64,000 nucleotides of DNA from Paenibacillus amylolyticus (GTDB lineage Bacteria > Bacillota > Bacilli > Paenibacillales > Paenibacillaceae): contig NZ_BCNV01000001.1 of the NCBI RefSeq assembly GCF_001570725.1, positions 2,294,001 to 2,358,000 on the forward strand, written 5' to 3'. The translations under genes and the position numbers were made by a program. The notes under the pieces were generated by a model. The model was not told the DNA's origin, did not search any database, and was given only the letters and a program-made list of their open reading frames with translations. Shown here one piece after another: positions 53,438 through 61,775 of the stretch (its first letter is position 1; each line of letters opens with the position of its first letter).

Positions 53438-55252
53438 ATGGATAATCAGTTGCAGAAAATTCGCGATCAGATTTTGGAATGGGTCGAGCGTGATGAGGAG
53501 AAGATCGTAGATCTCTTCTCTCGTCTAGTCAAATGCGAGACTCCGAGTCCTCCGGGTGATACTCGGGATGCGATGGCACTGGTGCAGGGTCACCTCGATG
53601 CTGAAGGTCTTTCATACAAGGAAGTTAACGCCGAAGAAATGATGCCAAATATCATTTCTTCAGTACAGATGCCAAATGAGGGTAGACATCTGATGTTCAA
53701 TGGCCATCTTGATGTACTTCCTGCCGGAGATGAGCCCGGTTGGATCGATGATCCTTGGAGTGGAAAAATCGCAGACGGACGTGTTTGGGGCCGAGGGACC
53801 TCCGACATGAAGGCGGGCGTAACCGCGATGCTTTTCGCCTTCACGTACTTGTCTCAATTACGAGACGAACTGAAAGGAAAGATATCCCTTACTATTGTCT
53901 CCGATGAAGAGACAGGTTATGGACGGGGCACTGGTTATATGTTCGATCAGATTGAGAGCGAGATGGAAGCGGACTGTGTTCTTACCGCTGAGCCTTCCGG
54001 AACAGATGCAATCTCGTTCGCTTCAAAAGGATACATGCAGTTAAATATAAGGGTGGCAACACGAGGCGCTATTTCCGGCTATCCGAACGAAAGTAAAAGC
54101 TCGATCCGGATCGCTTCTGACATCATCCGTGACCTTGATGAGTTGGAAGGTATTCAGGTAGACGTACCGTCTTCCATCACGGATATTATCTCCGTTCCGC
54201 AACGGCGCGAGCGATACGATGAGCTGAGAGGTGAGGGAGCAGCTGATATTCTGCCGTTGATCACGGTCAACATTGGTACGATTGAGGGCGGTAGTTCACC
54301 AAGCGTCATTTCTCCCGACTGCATGTTCTCAGTTTCGGTTGTACTTCCGGTAGGAGCCGATCCGTATGTCGTATTCTCGAAGGCGAGAGATATCGTCGCT
54401 CGCTACCCTGAGGCGGAAATCGAATTGGAAGGCGTTGATTCGGCGGATGTTTCCGATCCGGATAGTGAGATGGCACATATTTTGCAGGAGACGGTAGAAG
54501 GTTTGGGGTGGACCAAACCGGAGATGGTACCCGATGTTGCAATTTCTGATTGCCGATACTGGCGCTACCGCGGAACGCCGGCTTTCTGGTATGGCCCGGA
54601 CGGAAGTGATTGCAGTGCAGCAAATGAGTCGGTATCGATCAATGAGTTGCTGCATATCGTCCGCACTCACGCCCTCGCAGCAGCAAAGTACCTCATGAAA
54701 GATCAAATTAAAGAAGTTGACTCAGAAGAAAATAATCCAGAAGAATCTGTCGTCGTGTCTGAAACAAAAACGAAGCAAGTCAAACACAAACCAGAGATCA
54801 AATCGTTGCCATCTCTACGCGTTGCCCGCATCACGACAAAAGCGAAAAGCTTTAACCACATCGATCCAATCATTGGGCCATTGTTCGACCAACTCTATCT
54901 CAGCCTTACCGAGGCAGGTGTGAGTGTTGGAGCGGTACCAATCGCAACCTTTGAAGAGGATGAGGAGGGCAACGGTTACGAGTTAATCGTTTCCGCCGCA
55001 TACCCTGTTGGACCAGAGGTTATCTCAGGAGAAGGATTCGAGATCGTCGAACTTCCAGGTATCGAATCTGCCGTCACGACAGTTCATCGTGGGTCAGAAT
55101 CCACCGACGCCACCTGGAATAAACTTCGGCGTTGGATCAGCAGAAATGGCTATCGGCCGCAGGAGGTCTATCGCGAGTTCTACATCGTGGCTCACCCGAA
55201 TCCACCGGAGCTCTGGGCTACCGAATTGCAGCAACTCGTCACACAAAAGTAA
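53438..55252 (+). CDS. M20-family metallopeptidase/deacylase fused to a C-terminal GyrI-like domain
   Basis: 604 residues from ATG 53438, 8 bases after AAAGGAG; the frame is open back to 53372. Residues 1-425 are an M20 (ArgE/DapE/CPG2) enzyme: metal His90 in FNGHLDVLPAG, bridging Asp in GRGTSDMKAG, catalytic Glu-Glu in SDEETGYG, further ligand in TAEPSGTDA, and a His near the end of the domain. After a Glu/Lys-rich linker (~425-455), residues ~455-604 form a GyrI-like effector domain (SLRVARITTKAKSFNHID, YELIVSAAYPVGPE, IVELPGIESAVTTVHRG, VYREFYIVAHPNPPE). M20 enzymes are normally ~380-450 residues without such a tail. The tail may sense a ligand or guide the substrate; this is inference. 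The 5' end resembles the adjacent AraC-GyrI gene. Confidence 0.88.
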   Translation: MDNQLQKIRDQILEWVERDEEKIVDLFSRLVKCETPSPPGDTRDAMALVQGHLDAEGLSYKEVNAEEMMPNIISSVQMPNEGRHLMFNGHLDVLPAGDEPGWIDDPWSGKIADGRVWGRGTSDMKAGVTAMLFAFTYLSQLRDELKGKISLTIVSDEETGYGRGTGYMFDQIESEMEADCVLTAEPSGTDAISFASKGYMQLNIRVATRGAISGYPNESKSSIRIASDIIRDLDELEGIQVDVPSSITDIISVPQRRERYDELRGEGAADILPLITVNIGTIEGGSSPSVISPDCMFSVSVVLPVGADPYVVFSKARDIVARYPEAEIELEGVDSADVSDPDSEMAHILQETVEGLGWTKPEMVPDVAISDCRYWRYRGTPAFWYGPDGSDCSAANESVSINELLHIVRTHALAAAKYLMKDQIKEVDSEENNPEESVVVSETKTKQVKHKPEIKSLPSLRVARITTKAKSFNHIDPIIGPLFDQLYLSLTEAGVSVGAVPIATFEEDEEGNGYELIVSAAYPVGPEVISGEGFEIVELPGIESAVTTVHRGSESTDATWNKLRRWISRNGYRPQEVYREFYIVAHPNPPELWATELQQLVTQK

Positions 55253-55264
55253 TGTGACCCAAAG

Positions 55265-55390
55265 ATGACTTACGTGTATTGGGTTGTCCATCTTACGTTA
55301 TCAGGACTAACCAAAGTATCCATTGAAATCCGTGAAATTCCAAAAGATAAATCGGAACAATATGAGCTGCTACGAATAAAAAACCGTTGA
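55265..55390 (+). CDS. Possible 41-residue protein or remnant
   Basis: ATG 55265 to TGA 55390; includes VSIEIREIPKDKSEQYELLR. The stop lies in the first arm of a terminator. No ribosome binding site and no recognised family. Confidence 0.25.
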   Translation: MTYVYWVVHLTLSGLTKVSIEIREIPKDKSEQYELLRIKNR

Positions 55391-55420
55391 ACTTTTCTTT
55401 AAAGATCAACGGCCTTTTTA
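55384..55420 (+). terminator. Intrinsic terminator
   Basis: CCGTTGA / TCAACGG stem, 15-base loop, CCTTTTTA tail. Confidence 0.75.
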
Positions 55421-55499
55421 TATTGTATGAGAAAACAAAGGAATGGGATCAACAAGAACTTGTACCGATTGCTGAAATAAACAAGGCAACCAGCTGAGG

Positions 55500-55985
55500 T
55501 TAAGCAGTTTTGTTCCAAGTTGTTGTCAGTGTAGACTTCGAATTATGAAATTTAATGAAGCTTGCCATTCTCCAAATGGCAATATAGGACAGGGCGACTA
55601 CATTATTTAGGAATCCCAGTGTTTTGGGATCAATGTCTGTGATGAACATGAAGTCAAAAAAGCGGATTGCAAAAATAATAACAATGAACACATAGAGAGA
55701 TACGTTTCTTTTGTAATACATCCCGCCATCTGATTTCCGTTCAAATTGCGTCACCAGAATTAATGGGATCGAAAGAATCGCACCTATTGCAACCGAGCTA
55801 ATAATGCTGCCAGTTGTAATCACCAGCGCAGGGTCGAACAACTCAAACAAAGATGTAGAGATATATAAGATCGGAATTAAAAGTTTCCGTCCAGATTCGT
55901 GCAAGGGTTTCTTACTGCCCTGATTAACACCCCTTAAAATAAGCAAGACAATTAGTATTGAGATTGTTAAAGATAATACATTCAT
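55500..55985 (-). CDS. Four- or five-helix membrane protein, CcdC/DUF1453-like
   Basis: 161 residues on -; ATG 55985 follows GAGGTG, with an in-frame GTG at 55994 overlapping that site. Helices: VLSLTISILIVLLILRGVN, KLLIPILYISTSLFELF, SSVAIGAILSIPLILVTQF, NVSLYVFIVIIFAIRFFDFM and a final short segment. The GRKLL-P-I-L-Y-I pattern after the first helix resembles CcdC/DUF1453 proteins. No conserved Cys is present, so a thiol-redox role is unlikely. Divergent from the cupin gene. Confidence 0.65.
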   Translation of the reverse strand: MNVLSLTISILIVLLILRGVNQGSKKPLHESGRKLLIPILYISTSLFELFDPALVITTGSIISSVAIGAILSIPLILVTQFERKSDGGMYYKRNVSLYVFIVIIFAIRFFDFMFITDIDPKTLGFLNNVVALSYIAIWRMASFIKFHNSKSTLTTTWNKTA

Positions 55986-56146
55986 AGTAAACACCTCGTC
56001 TGTTTTTTGTGTAACCTAAGTATTGAGGATATTTAAATTTTTTATAAGTGAACAAAGTCATTCGTTTTGATGACTTTTGTCATCTTCCCGACAGGATAGA
56101 GCGCCACAGCTAGAAGTATATTAATTATCGTTCTTTTCATGGCAGT

Positions 56147-56166
56147 GTACTACTTTCGTATGACTA
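56147..56166. promoter_or_regulatory. Dyad site, copy 1 (probable LuxR/NarL-type regulator site)
   Basis: GTACTACTTTCGTATGACTA, an imperfect 7-4-7 dyad, identical at 18 of 19 positions with the site at 61664. It overlaps the expected -35 region of a TATAAT at 56175-56180. Confidence 0.5.
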
Positions 56167-56168
56167 CA

Positions 56169-56227
56169 AGCTCCTATAATTCTCTCTACAATGTCTAGAT
56201 GTAGGGAGAATTATAGGAGTTTTTTTG
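56169..56227 (+). terminator. Long hairpin with T-run upstream of the cupin gene (possible attenuator)
   Basis: CTCCTATAATTCTCTCTAC pairs with GTAGGGAGAATTATAGGAG (one G-U pair), 11-base loop, then eight Ts. No + gene precedes it, so it may act on leader transcripts of the cupin gene. Both arms contain TATAAT. Confidence 0.6.
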
Positions 56228-56290
56228 TGCGAAGACAATCAGGATACTTTTATCCGTTGTGCAATGAATGAATACAAGGAGCGATCATCA

Positions 56291-56839
56291 GTGAAACAAA
56301 CGGTTACGAATAAAGTGACAGGTGAACAAATTACGTTTATAGAGACGGCAAAGGATACGAACGGTGAATATTTATTAATTGAAGTCGCACTTCCACCACG
56401 TGGCAAAGGTCCCCCCCTACATATTCATGATCACTTCGAAGAGGAATTTGAAGTGATCGCTGGTACGCTCACAGTTACCTTGGGTAAAACAAAACACTTG
56501 TTAGTGACTGGAGAACGTTGCATTGCCCCGCTCAAAACGCCTCATACATTTACAAACGATCACGATCATCCTGTTGTATTTCGCGTTCGATTAACGCCAC
56601 CAAGCAAGTTCGAGCAATCCGTACGCATTCATTACGGGCTTATGGACGATGGATTAACCGATGAGAAGGGCAATCCCAGATCACTCGCCCATACCGCTTT
56701 AATATTAACATTACAAAACACTCTGATCATGGGTATTCCACGCTGGCTGCAACGTTGTCTCTTTGGACTAATCATCAAGCGTGCTCGTAAAAAAGGCATT
56801 TATGCATCGCTAGAAAAGTATACCGGACAGGAAGTATGA
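56291..56839 (+). CDS. Cupin-domain protein
   Basis: 182 residues from GTG 56291, which has AAGGAGCG 8-9 bases upstream; an extension to TTG 56225 would start inside the T-run of the hairpin and is not favoured. The cupin motifs are GPPLHIHDHFEEEFEVIAG (metal His, His, Glu) and CIAPLKTPHTFTNDHDHPV (third His). The C-terminal ~60 residues include a hydrophobic helix (IPRWLQRCLFGLIIKRARKK) that may bind membrane. Enzyme activity cannot be assigned. The upstream dyad and hairpin suggest tight control. Confidence 0.8.
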   Translation: MKQTVTNKVTGEQITFIETAKDTNGEYLLIEVALPPRGKGPPLHIHDHFEEEFEVIAGTLTVTLGKTKHLLVTGERCIAPLKTPHTFTNDHDHPVVFRVRLTPPSKFEQSVRIHYGLMDDGLTDEKGNPRSLAHTALILTLQNTLIMGIPRWLQRCLFGLIIKRARKKGIYASLEKYTGQEV

Positions 56840-56850
56840 ATAGATGAACG

Positions 56851-57018
56851 ATGAAGAGTTGGCGTTTTCCAACAACTGTTGAAGAACTACTCGGCAGCGC
56901 CACCACACTCACACCTAAAGCAGCTATCACCCGAGCTGAAGTTGACTTCGTTATTCAATGTGTCATTACAATAAAAGGCGTTTGCTCAGAAATTGAGCAA
57001 ACGCCTTTTATTATTTAA
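56851..57018 (+). other. Short open frame after the cupin gene, probably a remnant
   Basis: 55 codons starting MKSWRFPTTVEELLGSATTL; it runs through the terminator at 56973-57009, which argues against a functional gene. No ribosome binding site. Confidence 0.2.
56973..57015. terminator. Strong bidirectional terminator
   Basis: AAAAGGCGTTTGCTCA (56973-56988) pairs perfectly with TGAGCAAACGCCTTTT (56994-57009), 5-base loop. Confidence 0.9.
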
Positions 57019-57135
57019 GTTCTAACCATTCATACCTATTTAAAAGCGTAACGTCTGCTTCCTCTTCCTGTATTATGTAAGCTAGACTCTACTTGCATCA
57101 TAGATTAAAATTTATTTAAGTAAGTATCTTAATAA

Positions 57136-57204
57136 ATCCATTTCATCAAAACGAAAATTTTATGATTAAATTCTGATATATATCCATTTCCCGAAACGAA
57201 ATAT
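57136..57204 (+). promoter_or_regulatory. Pair of ATCCATTTC...AAACGAAA repeats upstream of the regulator gene
   Basis: ATCCATTTC-ATCA-AAACGAAAAT at 57136 and ATCCATTTC-CCG-AAACGAAATAT at 57182, 46 bases apart. Each is itself a rough dyad (ATTTC ... GAAAT). The second ends 17 bases before the ATG. They are a likely operator pair. Confidence 0.5.
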
Positions 57205-57221
57205 AACTTAGATAGGTGTGC

Positions 57222-60200
57222 ATGAACATCAAGATTTTAAGAGACTACATCGCAGATCCCCCAATAAAGCTTACTATGTTCATCGAACTGTCTATTATGC
57301 TGGCAGAGATGGTTCAGCGTGAACACGAGCAGAATAGGATCATTGGATACCTAAGCCCAGACCATATCAGCGTGCAGTGGCAGGGGAAAACGTCGCATAT
57401 AACCTGGCATACGGAAAGTCATGCAGCTTATCATTCTCCAGAGCAATTTGCACGACTCAATCTCGTGCCGAGTGAACGCAGTGATCTCTACGCATTAGGT
57501 GTTATTCTCTACGAGTTGTTGACCGGGCAATTGCCCTTTCATGCTGACAATGATGACAACTGGGATACCGTACACACCCGTAAGGTTCCTCATCCTTTAT
57601 CGGATATTCGACCGGAGTTAGACGAAACACTGCAAGCGATACTGATGAAATTACTTGCCAAATCACAGGTGGAGCGTTATCAGAGTACATATGGGGTGCT
57701 TGAAGATCTGAAGTTGTATCAGAAAATGATGGATAACGATGGAGTGTTTACGCCATTGGAAGTGGGACGTTTCGATAAAATCCGGACGCTTTCCCTATCC
57801 GATTCGTGGTATGGACGTCGTGCGGAAGTAATGCAAATGGAGACCGGATTGGACCAGACTTTTCAAGGAAAGAATACATTTCGTTGGGTGATAGGCAAAG
57901 AGGGAACGGGTAAAACGACGCTTGTCCTTAGAATCCAACAAAACGTTATTCGGTATGGTGGCCGGATGATCGTTATGAAAGCGGAACCTTTTCAACAAAA
58001 CATGCGGTGTGGGCCGATCCTTCAGGGGATGCGGGAATGGGTCTATCAACTGTGGAGTGAGCCGGTTGAACTCATTACACGTCTGAAAGCCAAACTTCAA
58101 ACCGAGTTCGGACCAGAAAAGCAGGTCATCGTCTCATGCTGGCCCGAGGCCAAGCTATTGTTCGACAACGCTGTGAAGGTATCGTATAGCTCGGACGCTG
58201 CGAAGGTCTGGGACCGGTTTGAAGAATTACTGCCCGACTTGATCTGTTGTATGGCTGAATGTAAACCACCGCTTGTTCTGTTTATGGACAATCTACAGTG
58301 GGCCGACAAAGGTACGCAAGACGTCATTCGTGAACTTGCATTATCACAAAAAACGCATGGATTATTCCTAATTGGGGCTTATCGTACAGAAGAGGTGATT
58401 ACTTCCGCTGAGGATGAAACGAATGCTGATCAAGAGGAATTTCTGTCTTGGTTAAGCCAAAGATGCCTTGCGAATCCACAGGAACAAGTGACTCTGCCGC
58501 AACTGGCTTACGAGGATGTGAGACAGCTGATCTCTGATGTTCTATATGAAAAATCCGCTCGAATTCAACTGCTGGCACGGTCTGTCTACGATCAGGCAGG
58601 TGGTAATCCCGGCTCGGTTCGTCTCTTGCTGGAGGGATGGTTAAGGGAGAACAGACTATACTTTGATGAGAGACGACGGCAGTGGGTATGGGACTCAGAA
58701 ATAACCCGGCAACGAAGCAGGTCGGAAGAACATCTACGTCTTCTAGAGAAAGACTTCTCCAAGCTTGAGGAAGATCGTAAGGAGTTCTTGGCTATGGCGG
58801 CCGCAATAGGTCCGGTATTTCCGTTAACACTCTTGGCCGAAGTGTGTGGCATAGCAGTGGATAGGGTATTCCGTCATCTTCAAGAGGCGGAAGCGGAAGG
58901 GTTTATTTATCAGGAAGACGAAGCAGGGCAAGAACATGGACAGGATTTAACTTATGGGTTTGCCCATGAGTTCATTCACCGAATGGCATATGCCTTCGAT
59001 TCTGGACGCAATATCCACCGACACCGAGCAATTGGACGGATGCTACTGGATCGCACGCCGGAGTCGCGTGATGACCTGTCAAGAACAGCGATTGATCATC
59101 TGAACTTGGCAGCTTCTGTATTATCAGAGCAAGAAACGAAGCGATTAATAGAATACAATCTTCAAGCGGGACAAGAGGCGTTGGCATCCGCGCGTTATGC
59201 GAAAGGGAAGCATTATGCCGAAAATGGGCTTCATCTGTTGGCAACATGCAAGGTGGAGGTACCAGATACACTCGGTGTCGGATTACAGCTGTTATTAGCA
59301 TGGACGGAATATATGGGTGGCAATAGCGCACGTGGGAAAGAACTGCTGGTGGACTTGAACCAAGACAGCGATCGACTGAGCCGATCAGAGCGGCTCAAAA
59401 TCTGGGCACCTTTAATCCGATTCCATGCACTCGCGGACAATGAGACTGCGATTCAATTTGGAATGGAGGCGCTAGGATCCTATGGTTGGAAGCTTCGGAA
59501 GAAAAGTTCACTGTTGTCTATAGGAAAGGAAGTGACTCAAACCGCGATCCTTTTACATCGAAAACGGGAGAAGCATCTTCTGCTGTCCGACCCACGCGAT
59601 GAGGATTATGAAGAATTATGCCATGTCATGGAGCTGTTGTTTCTTCCATTGCTTGCACACGATGCGCGATCGCTTCTGGAATTGTATGCCCGATTTATTC
59701 GTTATGGGTTGCACAAAGGGGTGAATGAGTCCCTAGCCGCCATGATTGGCGCATACGAATTGATTGTGCAAAGGTCATTTCCGGGCTTCGTTCGAGCGAC
59801 TCCGATTGCTGAGCAGGTGTTTCTGCAAATCGCCAACACCTCTACATTCAGGAAAAAGCATGTATTTACGTTTCTGAGCGGAATGATCAAGCAAATGGAC
59901 AGTCCTTTGGAATCTTCTGTTGTCCTGTTCATTGCGATGCGTCAAGCGATGGAAGCCGGTGATCATGACTTTGCTAATCCTGCCTTAATTTTCAGTGTTA
60001 TGTGTAATCATGGGAATGTATATGCCCTGAATGATTTGCTCCAATACTTTGAGGAGAACATGCGGCAGGTTGCCGACGACAAGATACTGGACATGATGCG
60101 GCTGACGAGCAGTTACGCAGCAGTGCTGCAAGACGATTCTTTGATCGACAGTTTTGTCGCTATTCCACAAGTGCCGGCTGACAGCAAGTTGGAGCAACGG

Positions 60201-61613
60201 GACGAGGATAATTATAGCTGTGGTCGCCGGCTCGAGGTGGCGTATCTGTCGGGCAGGTACAAAGAAGCGCTATATTGGTCCCAGCGAGGAAGGGTAAACG
60301 AATTGCATCTGGATTGGATGCAAATTCGTAAACACCGGGTTTACGAGGCTTTGACATTAGCTGGATTGTATTTCGAAACGAATAGGGAAGAGCGTAAGCG
60401 GATCCGCAAGGCCATACGCGCGCAATTGCGATTGATGAAGAGTTGGCGAGGTTTCTTGGATAGTACGTCCTCCGCATACTTGCTAATCAAAGCAGAGGGT
60501 GAACGGATCTCAGGGAAATCAGTGGGCGCCATGCAACAATATACGGCTGCAATCAAGCTGGCGAGAACAGAGAAATACGTATTGCTGGAAGCCATTGCTT
60601 GTGAACGGCTTGCGGTATGTTATCAAGATGATCTGCTCAGCCGATCCGGAGCGGCAATTACGATGATGGATGCATGTGCGGCATACGCCGAATGGGGAAT
60701 CACCTTCAAAGTAACTCAGATTAGAAGCAGAGATGCTAAATTGCTGGACCCGATATACAAACGTTATGAAGGTCCTATATTACAGGATCGGATCCAAATG
60801 ACTCAAACCGGCACATCGTTACCTCACCAGAACGGCTCCAAGACGGGTGAAGGCTTGAGGAGTGAAGAGGAACTCGAGCTTGTGCAACGATTCATCCATG
60901 GATTAGCACAGACGAATCCAGCCGACTGGAAGTTAAATCTCTTGGAAACGGCTTTACGACAAACTGGAGCAGAGCGTGGTCTGTTGTTGAAGCGTCAAAA
61001 TAATGAATTCGTTATTGAAGCTAACCGTTCTGAATGGATTGATCAGGAAAAAGGAGCCGGCTTGTATGCGGAGAGCGTCTTACGTCATACAACAATGACG
61101 GGCAAACCGCTAATTTTGCATGACGCGCTTCAGAGTTTTTGGGTGAAGGATGCTTATATCGCAACAAGAAAGCAGAGGTCGATTCTGTGCATGTCCATTG
61201 ATGTTCCGGGAGAACAGGCTTTCTATCTACTCTACTTGGAAAATAAACAGATGCCGGGTGTGTTCACAAAGAGGGATGTTCAGATGTTGGAGCTTATTGC
61301 AACACGGCTCATTTATCTCAAGCTGCTGGAAGACGAAGCTGCGAATACAACAATCCCGAGTGCTTTCGAAAGTAACGCCTCGTCTGTGGTTCCTAGTCCC
61401 AGTCAACCAGGGCTGACGGAACCGCTGACGGAACGAGAAACGGAAATTATAACAGCAATTGCAAAAGGCTTGTCGAACAGAGAAATTGCCGATCTCTTTG
61501 GCATCGCAGAGACGACGGTCAAGACACATACATCTAGAATATACGGCAAGTTGGGTGTAAAACGGCGGGGGCAAGCTGTCGTCCGTGCCAGAGAGCTACA
61601 ATTGATAGAGTGA
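57222..61613 (+). CDS. Large LuxR-family regulator: degenerate protein kinase, ATPase, helical repeats, GAF and HTH domains
   Basis: 1,463 residues from ATG 57222 (GATAGGTG upstream; GTG 57216 also possible). Residues 1-165 resemble only the C-lobe of a Ser/Thr kinase (YHSPEQFARL, RSDLYALGVILYELLTGQLP), but the HRD-loop is GYLSPDHISV and no DFG is present, so it should be inactive. A P-loop ATPase follows: Walker A GKEGTGKTTL (~222-231), Walker B PLVLFMDNLQWAD, and FLIGAYRTEEV. Helical TPR-like repeats fill ~520-1200, then a GAF-like sensor (~1215-1370) and a LuxR HTH (LTERETEIITAIAKGLSNRE, ETTVKTHTSRIYGKLGVKRR). This is a giant signal-integrating activator resembling kinase-ATPase-LuxR fusions. 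Targets may include the dyad-flanked cupin and surface-protein genes. Confidence 0.88.
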   Translation: MNIKILRDYIADPPIKLTMFIELSIMLAEMVQREHEQNRIIGYLSPDHISVQWQGKTSHITWHTESHAAYHSPEQFARLNLVPSERSDLYALGVILYELLTGQLPFHADNDDNWDTVHTRKVPHPLSDIRPELDETLQAILMKLLAKSQVERYQSTYGVLEDLKLYQKMMDNDGVFTPLEVGRFDKIRTLSLSDSWYGRRAEVMQMETGLDQTFQGKNTFRWVIGKEGTGKTTLVLRIQQNVIRYGGRMIVMKAEPFQQNMRCGPILQGMREWVYQLWSEPVELITRLKAKLQTEFGPEKQVIVSCWPEAKLLFDNAVKVSYSSDAAKVWDRFEELLPDLICCMAECKPPLVLFMDNLQWADKGTQDVIRELALSQKTHGLFLIGAYRTEEVITSAEDETNADQEEFLSWLSQRCLANPQEQVTLPQLAYEDVRQLISDVLYEKSARIQLLARSVYDQAGGNPGSVRLLLEGWLRENRLYFDERRRQWVWDSEITRQRSRSEEHLRLLEKDFSKLEEDRKEFLAMAAAIGPVFPLTLLAEVCGIAVDRVFRHLQEAEAEGFIYQEDEAGQEHGQDLTYGFAHEFIHRMAYAFDSGRNIHRHRAIGRMLLDRTPESRDDLSRTAIDHLNLAASVLSEQETKRLIEYNLQAGQEALASARYAKGKHYAENGLHLLATCKVEVPDTLGVGLQLLLAWTEYMGGNSARGKELLVDLNQDSDRLSRSERLKIWAPLIRFHALADNETAIQFGMEALGSYGWKLRKKSSLLSIGKEVTQTAILLHRKREKHLLLSDPRDEDYEELCHVMELLFLPLLAHDARSLLELYARFIRYGLHKGVNESLAAMIGAYELIVQRSFPGFVRATPIAEQVFLQIANTSTFRKKHVFTFLSGMIKQMDSPLESSVVLFIAMRQAMEAGDHDFANPALIFSVMCNHGNVYALNDLLQYFEENMRQVADDKILDMMRLTSSYAAVLQDDSLIDSFVAIPQVPADSKLEQRDEDNYSCGRRLEVAYLSGRYKEALYWSQRGRVNELHLDWMQIRKHRVYEALTLAGLYFETNREERKRIRKAIRAQLRLMKSWRGFLDSTSSAYLLIKAEGERISGKSVGAMQQYTAAIKLARTEKYVLLEAIACERLAVCYQDDLLSRSGAAITMMDACAAYAEWGITFKVTQIRSRDAKLLDPIYKRYEGPILQDRIQMTQTGTSLPHQNGSKTGEGLRSEEELELVQRFIHGLAQTNPADWKLNLLETALRQTGAERGLLLKRQNNEFVIEANRSEWIDQEKGAGLYAESVLRHTTMTGKPLILHDALQSFWVKDAYIATRKQRSILCMSIDVPGEQAFYLLYLENKQMPGVFTKRDVQMLELIATRLIYLKLLEDEAANTTIPSAFESNASSVVPSPSQPGLTEPLTERETEIITAIAKGLSNREIADLFGIAETTVKTHTSRIYGKLGVKRRGQAVVRARELQLIE

Positions 61614-61616
61614 CTA

Positions 61617-61659
61617 ACAAGGAAGCGATCCTAAAAGGGCCGCTTCCTTGTTTTTTTTG
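61617..61659 (+). terminator. Intrinsic terminator
   Basis: ACAAGGAAGCG / CGCTTCCTTGT, 11 bp perfect, 13-base loop, long T-run. Confidence 0.9.
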
Positions 61660-61663
61660 TGGA

Positions 61664-61683
61664 GTACTACTTTCGTAGGACTT
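61664..61683. promoter_or_regulatory. Dyad site, copy 2
   Basis: GTACTACTTTCGTAGGACTT; GTACTAC-TTTC-GTAGGAC is a dyad with 6 of 7 pairs. It abuts a possible -35 (GACTTA, 61679-61684) with TATGAT at 61703-61708, as for a class II activator site. Confidence 0.5.
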
Positions 61684-61775
61684 AAATATCCTATGACGAG
61701 ACTATGATGTTGAGATGGAGTCAAATGAAAAGAGGTCATTCTGAACAATAAGGAATGGTATGAAAGGAAGTGTAC

